Below the pieces are notes generated by a model. The model had not been told where the DNA came from and did no database searches. It saw only the letters and a list, made by a program, of their open reading frames with translations. A stretch of 55,172 bases of DNA from Fragilaria crotonensis (taxonomy: Eukaryota; Bacillariophyta; Fragilariophyceae; Fragilariales; Fragilariaceae), in contig JAKSYS010000409.1 in NCBI GenBank assembly GCA_022925895.1, positions 1 to 55,172 of the forward strand, written 5' to 3'. Positions 1-11,129 of this stretch are shown here, one piece after another. Within the stretch, counting starts at the first letter, position 1, and every line of letters begins with the position of its first letter. The translations under genes were made by a program, and so were the position numbers.

Positions 1-128
1 TTGTTATGAATTGCTGCAGTATGGTTCCAAATCAATGTACAGGGAATGGCTAACTGACAATTGCATTCTTAGTCTAAGAGAAACACACTTGAAAACAAAA
101 GAATCTGAAACTATCCACACCACACCTA

Positions 129-152
129 CATCTAAGGGTGCCAAAACTAAGT
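129..152 (+). repeat. Left terminal inverted repeat of the 12-kb transposon
   Basis: CATCTAAGGGTGCCAAAAC followed by TAAGT is the inverted complement of 12099-12122 with a single C/T difference. Beyond about 24 bp the two ends diverge except for the shared TTCAGGA motifs. Confidence 0.85.
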
Positions 153-194
153 ACCATAGTTGATACAAGAATTTTTTCTCATATGTATTGGAAA

Positions 195-345
195 AATTTC
201 AGGATTCCCAAATGTAGTTCAGGATTCCTGAAGTTTTGTTCAGGTTTACTTATTTAGTTCAGGATTTGGAAGTTTGCAGTTTCCTCATTTTTATGAAGAA
301 AATTTTGCACTCCTGAACTACTGCAGTATTATTCCTGAGCTTTTT
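195..345. repeat. Left subterminal repeat cluster (TTCAGGA motif)
   Basis: At least six copies of TTCAGGA or its complement TCCTGAA occur within 150 bp (for example TTCAGGATTCC, GTTCAGGATTCCTGAAG, ACTCCTGAACT, ATTCCTGAGC). The same motif recurs at 11761-11990. Subterminal repeats of this kind are the known binding sites of CACTA-type transposases; the role here is inferred. Confidence 0.7.
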
Positions 346-553
346 TCTTCATAATTTCGACACACATAAAACACCGAGTACTGTACGTGTTTTGTACGAC
401 ATACTGGAGTATGTCGTATCGTGGGTGGGCTAGTGTTTGTGCCATACAGTGTACAGTATACAGCGTTTTTTACACCGTCTGCTGGGATACCGTACTAGCG
501 CATGGTTTGTACGCTGTACATTCATTGTACGTTGTACAAGTGTATCACAGCTA

Positions 554-650
554 TGGTGTCTGGTGTCTGGTGTCTGGAGTCTGGTGTCTGGTGCATGGTG
601 CATGGTGCATGGTGCATGGTGCATGGTGCATGGTGTTCGGTGCGTGGTAC
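554..650 (+). repeat. Heptamer microsatellite (TGGTGTC)n to (TGGTGCA)n
   Basis: About thirteen 7-bp units: TGGTGTC units with one TGGAGTC variant switch to six TGGTGCA units, then degenerate. Because 7 is not a multiple of 3, all frames stay open through it, which explains the spurious overlapping ORFs on both strands. Confidence 0.9.
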
Positions 651-1160
651 AGTACGTTTATGGTGCGGCTGGTGGTGTACAGTGTCTATTATGCTTGTGA
701 GGTTAATGACGTAGTACGCTATCGAGTACGAAAGTACCGTTACTCAGTTCAGTTAGAATGCTGGTACAAAAGCCAGTATGCTATTGCGTGCTTATGTATG
801 GTATGTGTTGTAGGTACCGTCGTGAAACATACAGAGTATCTTACACGACGGTGTATTGTGTATTGTACGGTGGTGTAGTATTGTATTGTGTGTGCTGCAG
901 TGTCATGTACGCAGAGTACTACCAGGTAGCTAGCTACCGGTAGTCGTATGAGCACAATGCCGTCATACGTGTGTCCTTTTGTGCGTTGCGAGATCAATTT
1001 GTACATTTGTACGGGATAAACATACTGACCTATTTTTGGCACCTGCAGTACCAGTGTTTTCCGTACATTTCTACAAGGAATGCTATCTTATAAAGCCATC
1101 GTATTGTTTTATGTAGAAACTTACCTGCGAATTTTTGCGGGAAGCATGTCACCTCAATTC

Positions 1161-1416
1161 TTCATTTGGTGCGAACTGCACTTCGTGTCAGACCCAACAC
1201 CGCAGTGAATGTTCCATTCTCTGCCACCTTCGCCTCCCACTCTTCGTTTTCGAACGAACCACACTCCTCTCCTGTCTTTGTTGGTGAGTTGTGAATGTTG
1301 TGTGCTGTTTGAGTGTTGATTGATTCGTTTGATCAATCAACAGGATTGATGATGAGTTTTTTCATGCGATTTTCAAGGTGCTGCGGTCGTGCGTGTACTG
1401 TCTCCTACGTACAGTA
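1161..1416 (+). repeat. Direct duplication, copy 1
   Basis: This matches 1646-1891 closely. Shared blocks include CTGCACTTCGTGTCAGACCC, GTGAATGTTCCATTCTCTGC, GAGTGTTGATTGATT and GATTTTCAAGGTGCTGCGG. Similarity reaches back to about 1093 (GCCATCGTA). Both copies contain TGATCAATCAACA. Confidence 0.85.
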
Positions 1417-1421
1417 GCGCG

Positions 1422-1542
1422 GTACTGTCTCCTACGTACAGTAGTTGGGGTGCTGTCAAATACAGTACCGCGGAACTGTCAAGTACGGTACCACGGTACT
1501 GTACTTGACAGCACCCCAAGTACTGTGCGTAGGAGACAGTAC
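1422..1542. repeat. 52-bp-arm inverted repeat (strong hairpin)
   Basis: Positions 1422-1473 pair with 1491-1542 at 48 of 52 positions, leaving a 17-nt loop. The arms contain GTACTGTCTCCTACG and TTGGGGTGCTGTCAA. A transcript or single strand would fold strongly. It may be an embedded foldback element or a product of the duplications around it. Confidence 0.85.
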
Positions 1543-1645
1543 CTCGCTACTATATAGGCAACGGTAGACCAGTACTACTACTGATCTACCATCCACTCCA
1601 CTTTGACACTGGAGCCATCGTACTATTGTTTTACATACAACGCTA

Positions 1646-1891
1646 TTCATTTGCCAACTGCACTTCGTGTCAGACCCAACACCCAACACTGCAGTGAATG
1701 TTCCATTCTCTGCCACGTTTGCCCCCTCTTCATTTTCAAACGAACCACACTCTTCTGCCTTTGTTGGTGAGTTCTTGTGAATGGCGTTTGTTTGAGTGTT
1801 GATTGATTGATCAATCAACACGATGATGACTTTCCTCATGGGATTTTCAAGGTGCTGCGGTTGTGCGTGTACTGTCGCCTATGTATGGTAG
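1646..1891 (+). repeat. Direct duplication, copy 2
   Basis: Second copy of 1161-1416, diverged by scattered substitutions and small indels. The sequence before it (ATCTACCATCCACTCCACT, around 1585) appears again at about 1956, so the region grew by repeated roughly 0.4-0.5-kb duplication. Confidence 0.85.
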
Positions 1892-2436
1892 CCGTGGTGC
1901 TGTCAAGTACCGCGGTACTGTGGAAGCAATGGTCGACCAGTACTACTACTACTGATCTACCATCCACTCCACTATGACACTGGTGCAGCAGCCCTTGTAC
2001 AGTACTACTGTGTCAATTTCATCGTTCACCAGCACTTGTGTGACTTTCGAGTTGAAGACTAAGATACCACTTCGTACATGTGCTGGCTCGTTCTTCATGC
2101 TTGTTGTACTAATCTCCTTCCACTCTCCTTCCTTTTATGCTATTCCTTTTGAAAACTACTAGGAGCGTGGTGACGACAAGTGTTGTGCTTCTCATTTTGT
2201 TGTTAATTGAGGGAATAAGTACTTCGTCTTGTGTGCGTGCTTCGATTGAGTTTGTAAGGCAATCTGTCATCTAGAATCCAATATTCGGTCATCTGCGAGA
2301 GATTCTCATTGATTTGAGTGAATCAAACCAGATTGATCTACCGGTATTGGTTCTTTTTGTCAGTTGTCTGTTCGCATGCTCAAGAGTTGTATACACGCAC
2401 ACCAGTTGGAGGATTATTCATATTTCAACCAACAAA

Positions 2437-2994
2437 ATGGCAGAGGTTCCATCACTGTCCCCTGTCTCTCGTCAGCAAGGAGGAGTCCCTATGGATAAGG
2501 CGTACCTGTTCCGTGATGGTATGGATGAATTCACACCACCTCCAGGAACAAAGGTCAATAGACAATTCAGATCGCAAGTTCGAGTCTTTTATCATCACCC
2601 TCGTGCTGTTTCAGAGTTTCCACTACACATGTTCAGCTCTTGGTTTCAAGACCTCCCGTTGTCCAAGATTATGACTCAGAACGAAAGAGAGGACTCCAAT
2701 GAAATTTGGCAATTCAAGGTAGTTACATTGTACCCCACACGTGTCCAAACAAACAAAGCTGAGGCGACAAGGTTTAAGTGGGCGACAGAAGCTGCAAGGC
2801 AATTCTACAGCACATCATTCAATTCTACAGAAGCTGATTTGAGCTCTATCGATCGTGCTGTGAATTCTGATCCATCAATAATGATTGTGGGACGTCCTCT
2901 TGGAAAGAAGATGACCCTTCAAGAAATCTGTCATAGGGTGCCAAGACTCTGTTGTTATTGCATGCATTACATTTCGAAGTGGAATTGGAGATGA
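2437..2994 (+). pseudogene. Transposon gene 1, segment A: N-terminal half of the GNAT acetyltransferase domain
   Basis: The likely start is the ATG at 2437, preceded by ACCAACAAA. The open frame also extends upstream from 2314, but that part has no family character. The segment runs through MAEVPSLSP and residues such as EIWQFKVVTLYP. The frame is lost in 2915-2994, near the end of the segment, while the continuing GNAT strands (DSVVIACITFRSGIGDEVG) are read one base over from about 2945. I therefore treat it as the 5' part of the gene that continues to 6768, broken by a single-base indel. No spliceable intron is visible at the break. The role of GNAT acetylation in transposition is unknown. 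Confidence 0.65.
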
Positions 2995-5638
2995 AGTTGG
3001 TGCGTCGTTGGTGCTTTGGCTGTTGATTGCAGAATCTGAATCACGGAAGCCATCCGGTCTTACATCCTGGAGACGGCAAGGGTTTGGACGTCTGATGTTA
3101 GTAATGCTCATCAAGCATTCAACTTTTTTATTATTGTCTCACCGTGAGCTGTCACAATGTCAGGAGAGCCTGCATGGTGTGGACATCTACTTGCAGTGTC
3201 CCCATGACGAGCCAAAGGAATTCTACCAAGCCTGTGGGTTCCGTCAAATCAATCTCCAAGACACAACTGGCATTGAGTTTCTTCCCAAGACAATTGCCGA
3301 CACCTTAATGGACGAGACCACAGGTGGATTTGCGTGGATTGTACCAGATTCTGAGGAGCACTGCATTATCCCTCTGATGAAACTTTCTTCCGGTTCCCTT
3401 TTGAACAGTGCTGCTAACAGTGCTGCTGTCGAGGTTGTTGAAAGCAACAGTGATGTGATCAGTGCAACAAATGATGGTTCCCCGTGTGCTGTTGTTGAGT
3501 CAGAGGAAGAAAGCAAGATCAATATAGTCGCAAAATCGAGTGGTGGTTCCCCTTCCCTCGTGAGCAGTGATGTTTTGGAGATTGTGCAGAGCAACAATGA
3601 GACAGTCAGTGCACGGAATGATGGTAGCAACACCAGAAAAACATTTGTATGGTGCCAATACCCTTCATCAACAATCGATCTCCAAGATGATGTTGCAAGT
3701 GGAGCATTGCTGACAAATGCAGATCTGGAAGAGGCATTTACCGGTCTGGACTATTTGAACAACCTTCTTCCACCACCATTTGGTGACCTGGTTCTGCCTG
3801 ACCAGTTGCGTGGTTTTGGAGAAATGGGATCACAGGAAAGGCTTGATCATAGCGAAAGTGGTGGGAAAACTTGGATGGCCACCCGTGAGCTGCAAATGAT
3901 GACTTCACTCCTCATGAGGGATGGCAGGTATCACACATCAGTTGCAATCCTGTCTTTTGACGACATGCAGGTAATTCAAGGTTGCTTTGGACGTCTTCAA
4001 CGTCATCTATCTGCAAAGAAGTACGAACGACTTGATGGTAGCCAATGGAGCCGATCATGCAGAATGTCTTGCCCTTGTGAAAAAAGGTATGGAAGTTCTA
4101 AGGAAGAACTTTACCAGAAGTATGATGACCAAATGAATCGTGTTGTGAAGGAAGTCCTGTTGTTCTATCCAGGGCTTCTGCAGAAAAGGTTGATTGTGTT
4201 TCCTACGAATCTCAGCGACGATCATTGGGGGGCAACATTTGTTTTCAATGCTGGAGACGTTGTGGCTGCCACGGATGATGTATCATGCCTCCGGACATGT
4301 TTTTTTCGCTATTGCAGTCTTCATCCCTCCGGCACGAGAAAAATTCCAAACAATGTTGGTGTTGTCTGGTTCCTGAACCTTGCCTTCAGTTACCAGGAGC
4401 AAAGGAAAAACAGTGCAAATGATAGCAGCACTCCAAACAAGATGAAGTGGCTCAGTCCGTTCGGACGAACCTTTTTTGGGCAAATGAAGGGCACCAATAC
4501 ATTCCCTGCATTGAGGGTGTTGGATAATGATGTTCTTCCCCTGCAAGAAGATGGCCATAGCTGTGGGATTGGTATTATAGCTGCAATTGCAATAATTCTC
4601 CGAGATATCATTGGGACTCAAGATGGAGTTGCGGCCTACAACGAAATGTTTAGACGCGATCGCATGGAAATCCAGATGTCAACTGATGTGAAATCGAAGG
4701 AGCACATTTGCTGTTTTCCACAGGGAATATTCACAAAACTGTTTAAAAGGGTTGATTCGGCTTCCATTTCCTACTTGCATGCGATGAAAGCACAGTGGTT
4801 TTTGCTGTTTGATCGCATTGCAGAATTTCAACACGTCACAGTGCCAAAACGTCAGAATTCAAATCATTTGATGGATCCCTGTTACGGAAGTCTGAAGTTG
4901 GAACTTCAGACTTTCACGTGGCCCTGGATGCCAGTACCATCCAATGCCGCAGAGGAAGACTGTGTGACCTCACAGGACGACAGTGTTACGTTGGAGGATG
5001 TTTCTTCCAGGGAGGATGTTTCGCGAAATGCCAATGAACGGAGTTTGCCATCAGAGGAGGATGTTGCCGATTTCAAACCATCTGGATCTGCTGATGGACC
5101 TGAACAACAGGAAGAAGATATTGATCTCAACGAAGCCTGGTGGAATGATCCTGCTAAGCTTCCCCGAGCAAGCAGGGTATGGAAAGGTGGGCCTCCTCGT
5201 ACGTATGGTTATGGAGACATTCATGTACCTGATGAATGCCCGAAATTACCTTTTGGAGAAAGTAGGTACAAAACATTGGTATCAGACAATGAAATTGAGA
5301 AATTTAGAAAAAAGTGGCGAAAGAAAGGAGATGAGAAAGATCAGTCAGTGCTTCTGAGGGATGAAGAGGCAATGAACAAATTTGTGGAGGACAGATTTTT
5401 GTACTGGGGTTGGAGCTCTACCAAAGATCACCTGAAGAATGTGGAAAAGAAGCGGGCCGAGATGCAAAGAAAAATTGATGGATGTAAGAAGAAAAAGACG
5501 AAGGATGATTACAGAGAGCAGTACACGAAAGAAATAAAGTTTATGAAGAAGGAAAGGAAGAAATTCAAAAGGGCATTTGAATTGGAATGGACATTTGGCA
5601 CTGAGGCCATGGTGCATGGCCTCAAGTACAACACGTGA
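2945..5638 (+). pseudogene. Transposon gene 1, segment B: GNAT C-terminal half fused to Ulp1/C48-type cysteine protease
   Basis: The first 90 codons finish a GNAT fold. DSVVIACITFR and GASLVLWLLIAE look like strands 3-4, WRRQGFGRLMLVMLIK is the acetyl-CoA-binding Q/R-x-x-G-x-G loop and helix, and DIYLQCP with FYQACGF is the typical C-terminal part. A Ser/Glu-rich linker follows. Then comes a Ulp1-like protease: DDHW gives the catalytic His (codon at 4223), and PLQEDGHSCG gives the oxyanion Gln and catalytic Cys (codon at 4562). The usual Asp of the triad is not obvious after the His. The end is a Lys/Glu-rich, probably coiled-coil stretch. Ulp1 proteases cleave SUMO-like modifiers, and related domains occur in CACTA and Mutator transposons. 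The stop at 5636-5638 is premature, because family sequence continues in another frame. Confidence 0.75.
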
Positions 5639-5943
5639 AGATACCTTTGTTGCACTTTTGGTTTACAATGTTAAGACAAAAGAAGGAAAGTTGGAAATGA
5701 AGGAAGAAAAAATTGCTGTTTCCAAAGACTGGATCAAGGATGCCGATTATGCAAAGGGTAATCCAACATGTCATTAACCTTGGAAACACGGATGGATTTG
5801 TACTTGTTCCTGAAGGGAAACCATCCTCATTCATACTAAAAGGTACATAAGCTGCAATACGTTCACCCACAGACACAATGGGTGTTTGATCCTCAGTCGA
5901 AAAGGTCCTTAAGGAGCAACAGTGACTCACCAGGGGTAAACAT
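5639..5943 (+). pseudogene. Transposon gene 1, linker remnant between Ulp1 and the second peptidase
   Basis: Coding character continues without interruption but hops frames. TREDTFVALLVYN to KDADYAKG is in frame 3, VINLGNTDGFVLVPEGKP in frame 1 to the stop at 5848, and YVHPQTQWVFDPQSKRS to SNSDSPGV in frame 2. The next ORF then begins in frame 1. This joins segment B to the peptidase-like ORF, so one long protein was ancestral. At least three indels fall in 300 bases. Confidence 0.65.
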
Positions 5944-6768
5944 ATGAAGCAGATACAGGCCCCTGGTTACTGGGAGGTCATCTTTCATGGAGAAACACAG
6001 CCCATTCGAACTGATGAAGACTTTGTGAAACAATTTAAGACAGGATTCTTGGAGGAGGTCAAGCGTATGAGGTGTGGATTTGTTGACATACCAGTGGGCG
6101 ATTTCAAAGAATCACATTTGCATGAATATCCCAAGCTGCAGGTTCCTGAAGCACCCCAGGTGCACTTTGTACAATCCGAAGGTGAAGATCTTTGTGTTTC
6201 AAAGTCATTGGCCAGTGCTTTATATGCAATTGGCTTTGATAATGCTGCCAAATCCATTAACCATTTTGGTGAAAGTCACCTAAGAGGAGGTACTGTTGAT
6301 GCCATTCGAAAGGTGGGACAGTTTGCTGAAACTCAGCTGCCTACATGGATCACCCGAAAAGTTCTGAAGAGACCACACATGTTTGATTGGCAACTCCTTC
6401 AAGAACAAATGAAGGACACAATGGTATTGGCTGTGCTCAATGAATCCGATGGAAATGGTTCACATGCAGTTACCATTCACAGTGGGTATGTGTATGATGC
6501 AAATGAAGTGGTTGCAATTCCTCTCTGCAAGGAGGCCTTGGATTATTGCTGCTCAACCTCAACTGTGAAGAATGAGTTTGTGAGCTTTCGGAAGGCAACT
6601 CTTTTTTTTTATGATGGCCCAGACATCAACAGGAAGGCAAGTTTTACTCTTTGGGTAGATTCAAACAAGCGAAAGCGAGCCGATGGTGATGGTCCAAAGA
6701 TTGTGAGGGCTCGAACAGACGATGGCAACATGTTTCCTTTAGGTACTTTGATGCAACAAGCTAGCTAA
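5944..6768 (+). pseudogene. Transposon gene 1, segment C: cysteine-peptidase-like C-terminal domain
   Basis: An open frame of 274 codons, with an ATG at 5944 that may only be an internal Met of the fusion. The distinctive parts are DLCVSKSLASALYAIGF (a Cys at the start of a helix, as in papain-like and C39-like peptidases), SHAVTIHSG (His) and VYDANE (Asp/Asn) about 15 residues later. This Cys, His, Asp/Asn order is my basis for proposing a second cysteine peptidase; I do not match it to a named family. A basic SNKRKRADGDGP tail could be a nuclear signal. The TAA stop (6766-6768) overlaps the TAG of the convergent transposase. The domain belongs to the same diatom transposon protein as segment B. 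Confidence 0.6.
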
Positions 6769-9562
6769 GCGAATTTGGATGCCCACTCTGTATATGGTTT
6801 TGTCTCAAGAACTGTGGAACTGTTGTGTGAGATGGATATAACAAAACAGGGGGCCACGACAGTGTTTCCAGAGACAAGGTGGTATGTTGGAGACCACTTC
6901 CACTCTCTCAACAGGGTTGACTCGTGTTCTTTAATTTCTTCTGTTGTGGATTGAACAACCAGTTGGTATCTCTCGTCCGGATCCTCGGGTGAGTCAACAA
7001 CAACTACAAGAGCCAAACGACAGGGAAACTTCCCATGTTCCCCAAAGTCAATTATCATCCAGTCATGTATGGGACCATCGGACTGATAGCAGGGATGACA
7101 TCGAAAGGTGTGGACATCTCGTTTGTATTCAGTACAAAAGGTTATTGAGTCGGATTCCTTAAAGGAATCAAAAGAAACTCAATCAACTCCAGGGAAGAGC
7201 AAGTAAATCACGGTGAGTTCTGGTGTCCCATTCAATTTTGTACTGAATTTGTTTACTCGATTTGAATCGATAAACACAGCCAAATGTTGCTTGTCCGGTG
7301 CTCTGAAAGATTCCATTCCTTGTTGTTTCATCATCATGGTGGCTGTCGGGTACATCAGCATCACCATCTGGTTGCTCCCATATGCGCGTGTGTATGGTGT
7401 CGATCATGAAGGAGTACATTAAACGTTGGGCTGCCTGAAGTTCATATGCAGAACCCTCAATTCGCTTCTGTGCCCGTCTCCCAGGGTGCTTTGCAGCAGG
7501 AATTAGAAGTGATTCTGGACGCTGTGCACAAAAGTTCACTGGAGAGCCAAACCGAGACATATCATCCACAATGTGTAACAACTCATGGAATTTCGGAAAC
7601 TTCCATGCATCCTCGGCATTGCTTTTCTGTCCTTCCTTCCTTATGATGGTTCCCTTTTTCTTACCCTTTTTCTTGTCATCCTCCTTTCCCTCAACTTTCA
7701 AGGGAATGGACTGTTTGCACATATCCATGAAATTGCGAATGGAATCCTGATGTTTCTTCATTTCATTTGCAACATGTGCTGGATTTGTAGTCTCCCAGTA
7801 ATGACTCTGGTTTAGCCAAGCATCGAAACAAAGGAGAGATTCAAGTACTTCAAGGACCTCAGGAACCTTCTTAGTTGTTCTTTTCTCAAGACATGTTTGG
7901 ATCATTTGCCATCCTGCTTCATATTGGAAGAGGATGACAAACAAAAACGAGGCCAGCGTTCTGATGCAGTTATCTTTGTCAAATTTGTTACCCCATTGCT
8001 GAAATCTGTTGATGGATACTCCTTTCGGTAGGTTTGGCGATGAGACTTGTGAAATGCTATTGCAAGGTCATCAAAGGCAGCCTTCTTGGATGCTGGAAGA
8101 CTGTCCAATATAAGTTTTGTTACTTTCTCGATGACACCTTTCGAAATGCATGCATTGTCTCCACAGGAGTGGCCCCAAAGATTCCACGCTCAGGGTCAGC
8201 AAAGGCAATGTGTTCAAATGCATTTTCAAGTTTATGTTGAGACCATCGTTTCCTGAGATCATCATCATTACTCCTGGCAATGAAACCCATATCCGAGGCT
8301 ACCAGGTATTTGCAATGGACATCACAGTTCTTCAGATCATCATAATTGACATCACAGCACCGATGAGGCGTTGGATTCCACTGGTGTGAACACCATACCG
8401 ACCACACAGCATATCTCCTTCTTGCATATCTTGAATGATGAACAACACACATGTGACAATGTCGACACAGATTCTACCCTTTGGACCAATTGGCAAATGA
8501 ACACCACACAGTTGTGGTGAACATTTCGAAAGGTCTCAATACAGCATCCAGCTCCTTATGATAGATACGAATGGCATCGCCCATACGAAGTGTCTGCTTC
8601 TGAGCTGATGAGGACTTCCTCTTTGGGAGAAAGCCATGATAGCCCCATGCCTTGATACTCCTTCTGAATTTTTCTGTAAAAATGGCTGGAGTGAACATGT
8701 AGGGTTTAAGTGAAAGCGATCATTCCCTGTTACAGAGTACGATCAATCCATTGGATGATTGGAACAAACAATTGCTTCTGAGGATCTGTGATTAATCGAT
8801 CATACGCCTTGCGATAGACACTCCCGGACAGTGCCTCACCCAAAACATTGCTGCCTTTCAATTTGTGGTAGGGCTTCAGGGGATCATTGATATCAATGGC
8901 AAGGTTTTCTGCAGTCATAATGCTTGGATTTTGCAGCAAACTTAGCAACTGTGAAGCGAAGTCAAAACAAATCACATCTGATGGAGAGCCATGATGTACA
9001 TCCACTCTTCGTACAAAGGAAGCAGTCTTTTCCCATTACGAACTGAGTTGATCAGGGCATCAACATTTTGGCACGCGAGTCCACCCACTGGGTTGTAAGA
9101 ATAATTATCAGCAGATGCAGAGCGTGCCCACTCCAGGACTTGACCAAAAGTGTAGTCGGGTGCATTGGCATGGTCCAGGATTTTGAGGAGAGAAACAGTC
9201 CACTTCTGATCGGTAGTATACATGAAGTTTGAACGAAATGATGGGGCTTCCACATCTTCATCAAGTGCAGAATTCGTACAGGTAAGAATGTTTGGGTCAT
9301 CACTTAACACGGACAAATCATCACTTTTGTTGCAGTCCTCGATGTCCTCACAAGAAGTGCTTTCAACTTCCACACCATTGCCAGCCGGAAACTGCAGAAG
9401 GTTGTCTGTGCCATCAAAATCCATGTGGGGATCATTCACCATATGTCGCCTTAAAAGGGCAGGCCTCTTGTTACTTGTGCATGTGATATTCCCATCCTCA
9501 TGAAGACGGCGACGGTGTGAAGCAGAAGCCCCATGTGTTGCTGCATGGTGTGATTTCTTCAC
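6765..9562 (-). pseudogene. DDE-type transposase of the 12-kb transposon, broken by frameshifts
   Basis: It reads from about 9562 (upstream family sequence KKSHHAATHG; true start uncertain) down to the TAG at 6765-6767 in successive frames: 9562-8972, 9005-8730, 8698-8474, 8452-8120, 8108-7902, 7944-7183 and 7058-6765. Recognisable blocks in order are ALLRRHMVND, DQKWTVSLLKILD, SIMTAENLAIDI, QLFVPIIQWIDRT, SLKPYMFTPAIFTEKFRR, KAWGYHGFLPK, ADPERGIFGATPVETMHAFR, KFHELLHIVDDM, CAQRPESLLIPAAK and CRLALVVVVD. I recognise this as a transposase-like protein family abundant in diatom genomes. The GI-GATP-ETMHAFR block resembles the region ahead of the last acidic residue in CMC/Plavaka-like transposases. 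The exact catalytic triad cannot be fixed by eye. Confidence 0.7.
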
Positions 9563-11010
9563 AATGAAATTATAACACCCGATGTTTCTATCAATATGCT
9601 GTGTATATGCTGCTTGATTGGAAAAGGGTTTCTTGTTGAAATTCAGGCAGAAGGGTTTTGACAGAAGAGCAGGGGTGCCTTTGAGGAAGCAGACGAGGAC
9701 AACATTTTGAAGAGAGGTTTTGAAGAAAGGGTTTTGAAGAGGACGAGTGAAGTGAAAATGAGGTGTTGAAATTGACAGGACACAGATTCACTAAACAGAA
9801 GTTCGGAAAGCGTGCATTCAAATTGTACATTTACTTTGGTACATTTTTGGTGTATGTAAAAAATGAAGGGGTGTGGTATGAATTCAAAATTTGAAAACCC
9901 TGCATGAATGTGTAGAACCTACATACCAACTCGGTACTTGGTATGAAATTCAAATGGTGGCAAAAAGACTATCCCACAAACAGGATTTTCAGTGTTCAAA
10001 ATTTGGCGCACAATCGGAAAGTTTTCACACAACAAGGAAGCACCACAAATACAACCATGGCATCAATGGCACACCAAACAGCAGCAGGCATGACTGCCTT
10101 AAAGCCCAGCTCTAGGAAACAAAGGAGAGACTTCATAAGAGGCGTGAAGCGAGTGACCACAGATCCCAATGATCTGATTCAAAGTGACAACGAGGAGGAG
10201 GAGGAGGAAGAAGTGCCACGGAAAATGGATGCAAAACTAGGACAGAAGCATGCATACGGAAATCCACCATCCCTACCTTCAACTATTAAAGTCGGAAATC
10301 AAGTGACAGCCAACTAACATCATCGGTTCCAGGGCTAAGCAGCATAGTGGACATGAGCATGACGGAAAATACAGAAGAGAATCAAATCAGTGTGATCAAG
10401 ACTTGCATCAAAAACACGTGTTCTCTATTTGGAAGTTCTATCAAAAGACTATCATTCTCATTTCAGTGAAGATGAGAAAACACTTTGTGGCTTTATCATG
10501 AAGCACACAAACATTCGAGGAACCGAAAACTGGTGGCTTGGGATGCGGAGAATAGTTGTAAAACACACACTGATCTTGAACAATGCAATAAAAAACATGC
10601 AAACGAAATTCAAAGGTGAGGAATTGAAGTGAGTGTACTTTGCCAAAGCCCGAGCATACTCACACTCACTTGCATTCAACATCAAACACCTTGCATCCAG
10701 AGGATTCACTTCCAATTTAGGAACGTATGAACACAGCCTATACAGTGGAAGCGAGGAAGAAACCAGTTACCTCCTCAAGATGAGGGATAATATCTGCTAC
10801 TATGCCCAAATCATAGACACCTATGCCCCATGCATTGTCGGCAGCAGCAAGTGGAATAACACTATCAACATGGAGAACCACTGTGCAACAACTGACAGAA
10901 AAGTATGGAGCAAGAAAATCCTGTCCATAAGTGATGAAGCATTCATTTTGCTGTGCCTGATCAACTATGGGAAGAGGTGGTTCGCGGAATTAGTTAAGAC
11001 AGAGAAAATG

Positions 11011-11087
11011 GTAAGTTTATCCGAATGGTTTGTCACAGAACAAACAACAAGAAACTGACTTGTTTTGTTATCACTTGTTGGAAACAG
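11011..11087 (+). other. Intron 1 of the accessory gene (77 bp)
   Basis: It begins GTAAGT directly after GAGAAAATG and ends GGAAACAG before CGAATTGG. Removing it joins TEKM to RIGTWTDEDNNNLP without changing frame. Confidence 0.7.
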
Positions 11088-11129
11088 CGAATTGGTACAT
11101 GGACTGATGAGGACAACAACAACCTACCC

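Larger units (their letters stand above)
370..2436. other. Long non-coding leader of the transposon, GTAC-rich and repeat-built
   Basis: No convincing gene. The stretch consists of a heptamer microsatellite (554-650), dense GTAC/TACTGTAC motifs (370-1060 and 1380-1960), a direct duplication (about 1093-1416 against 1625-1891), a third partial copy from about 1951, and a hairpin (1422-1542). Open frames here are low-complexity products of the GTAC and TGGTGCA repeats. The promoter of the gene starting at 2437 should lie toward its right end, but I see no TATA-like element I would defend. Confidence 0.6.

Noticed and set aside
387-1042. Several overlapping ORFs on both strands (up to 163 codons)
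   Set aside because: They are produced by the 7-bp microsatellite and GTAC repeats. The proteins are low-complexity (repeated VWCLV/MVHGAWC) and have no domain.
2945-5638. Reading the 2994/3008 junction as an intron
   Set aside because: No GT-AG pair gives an intron of plausible length there. A single-base shift restores the GNAT sequence exactly.
7213-9503. Plus-strand ORFs across the transposase region
   Set aside because: Antisense shadows of the minus-strand transposase, which has continuous family character.
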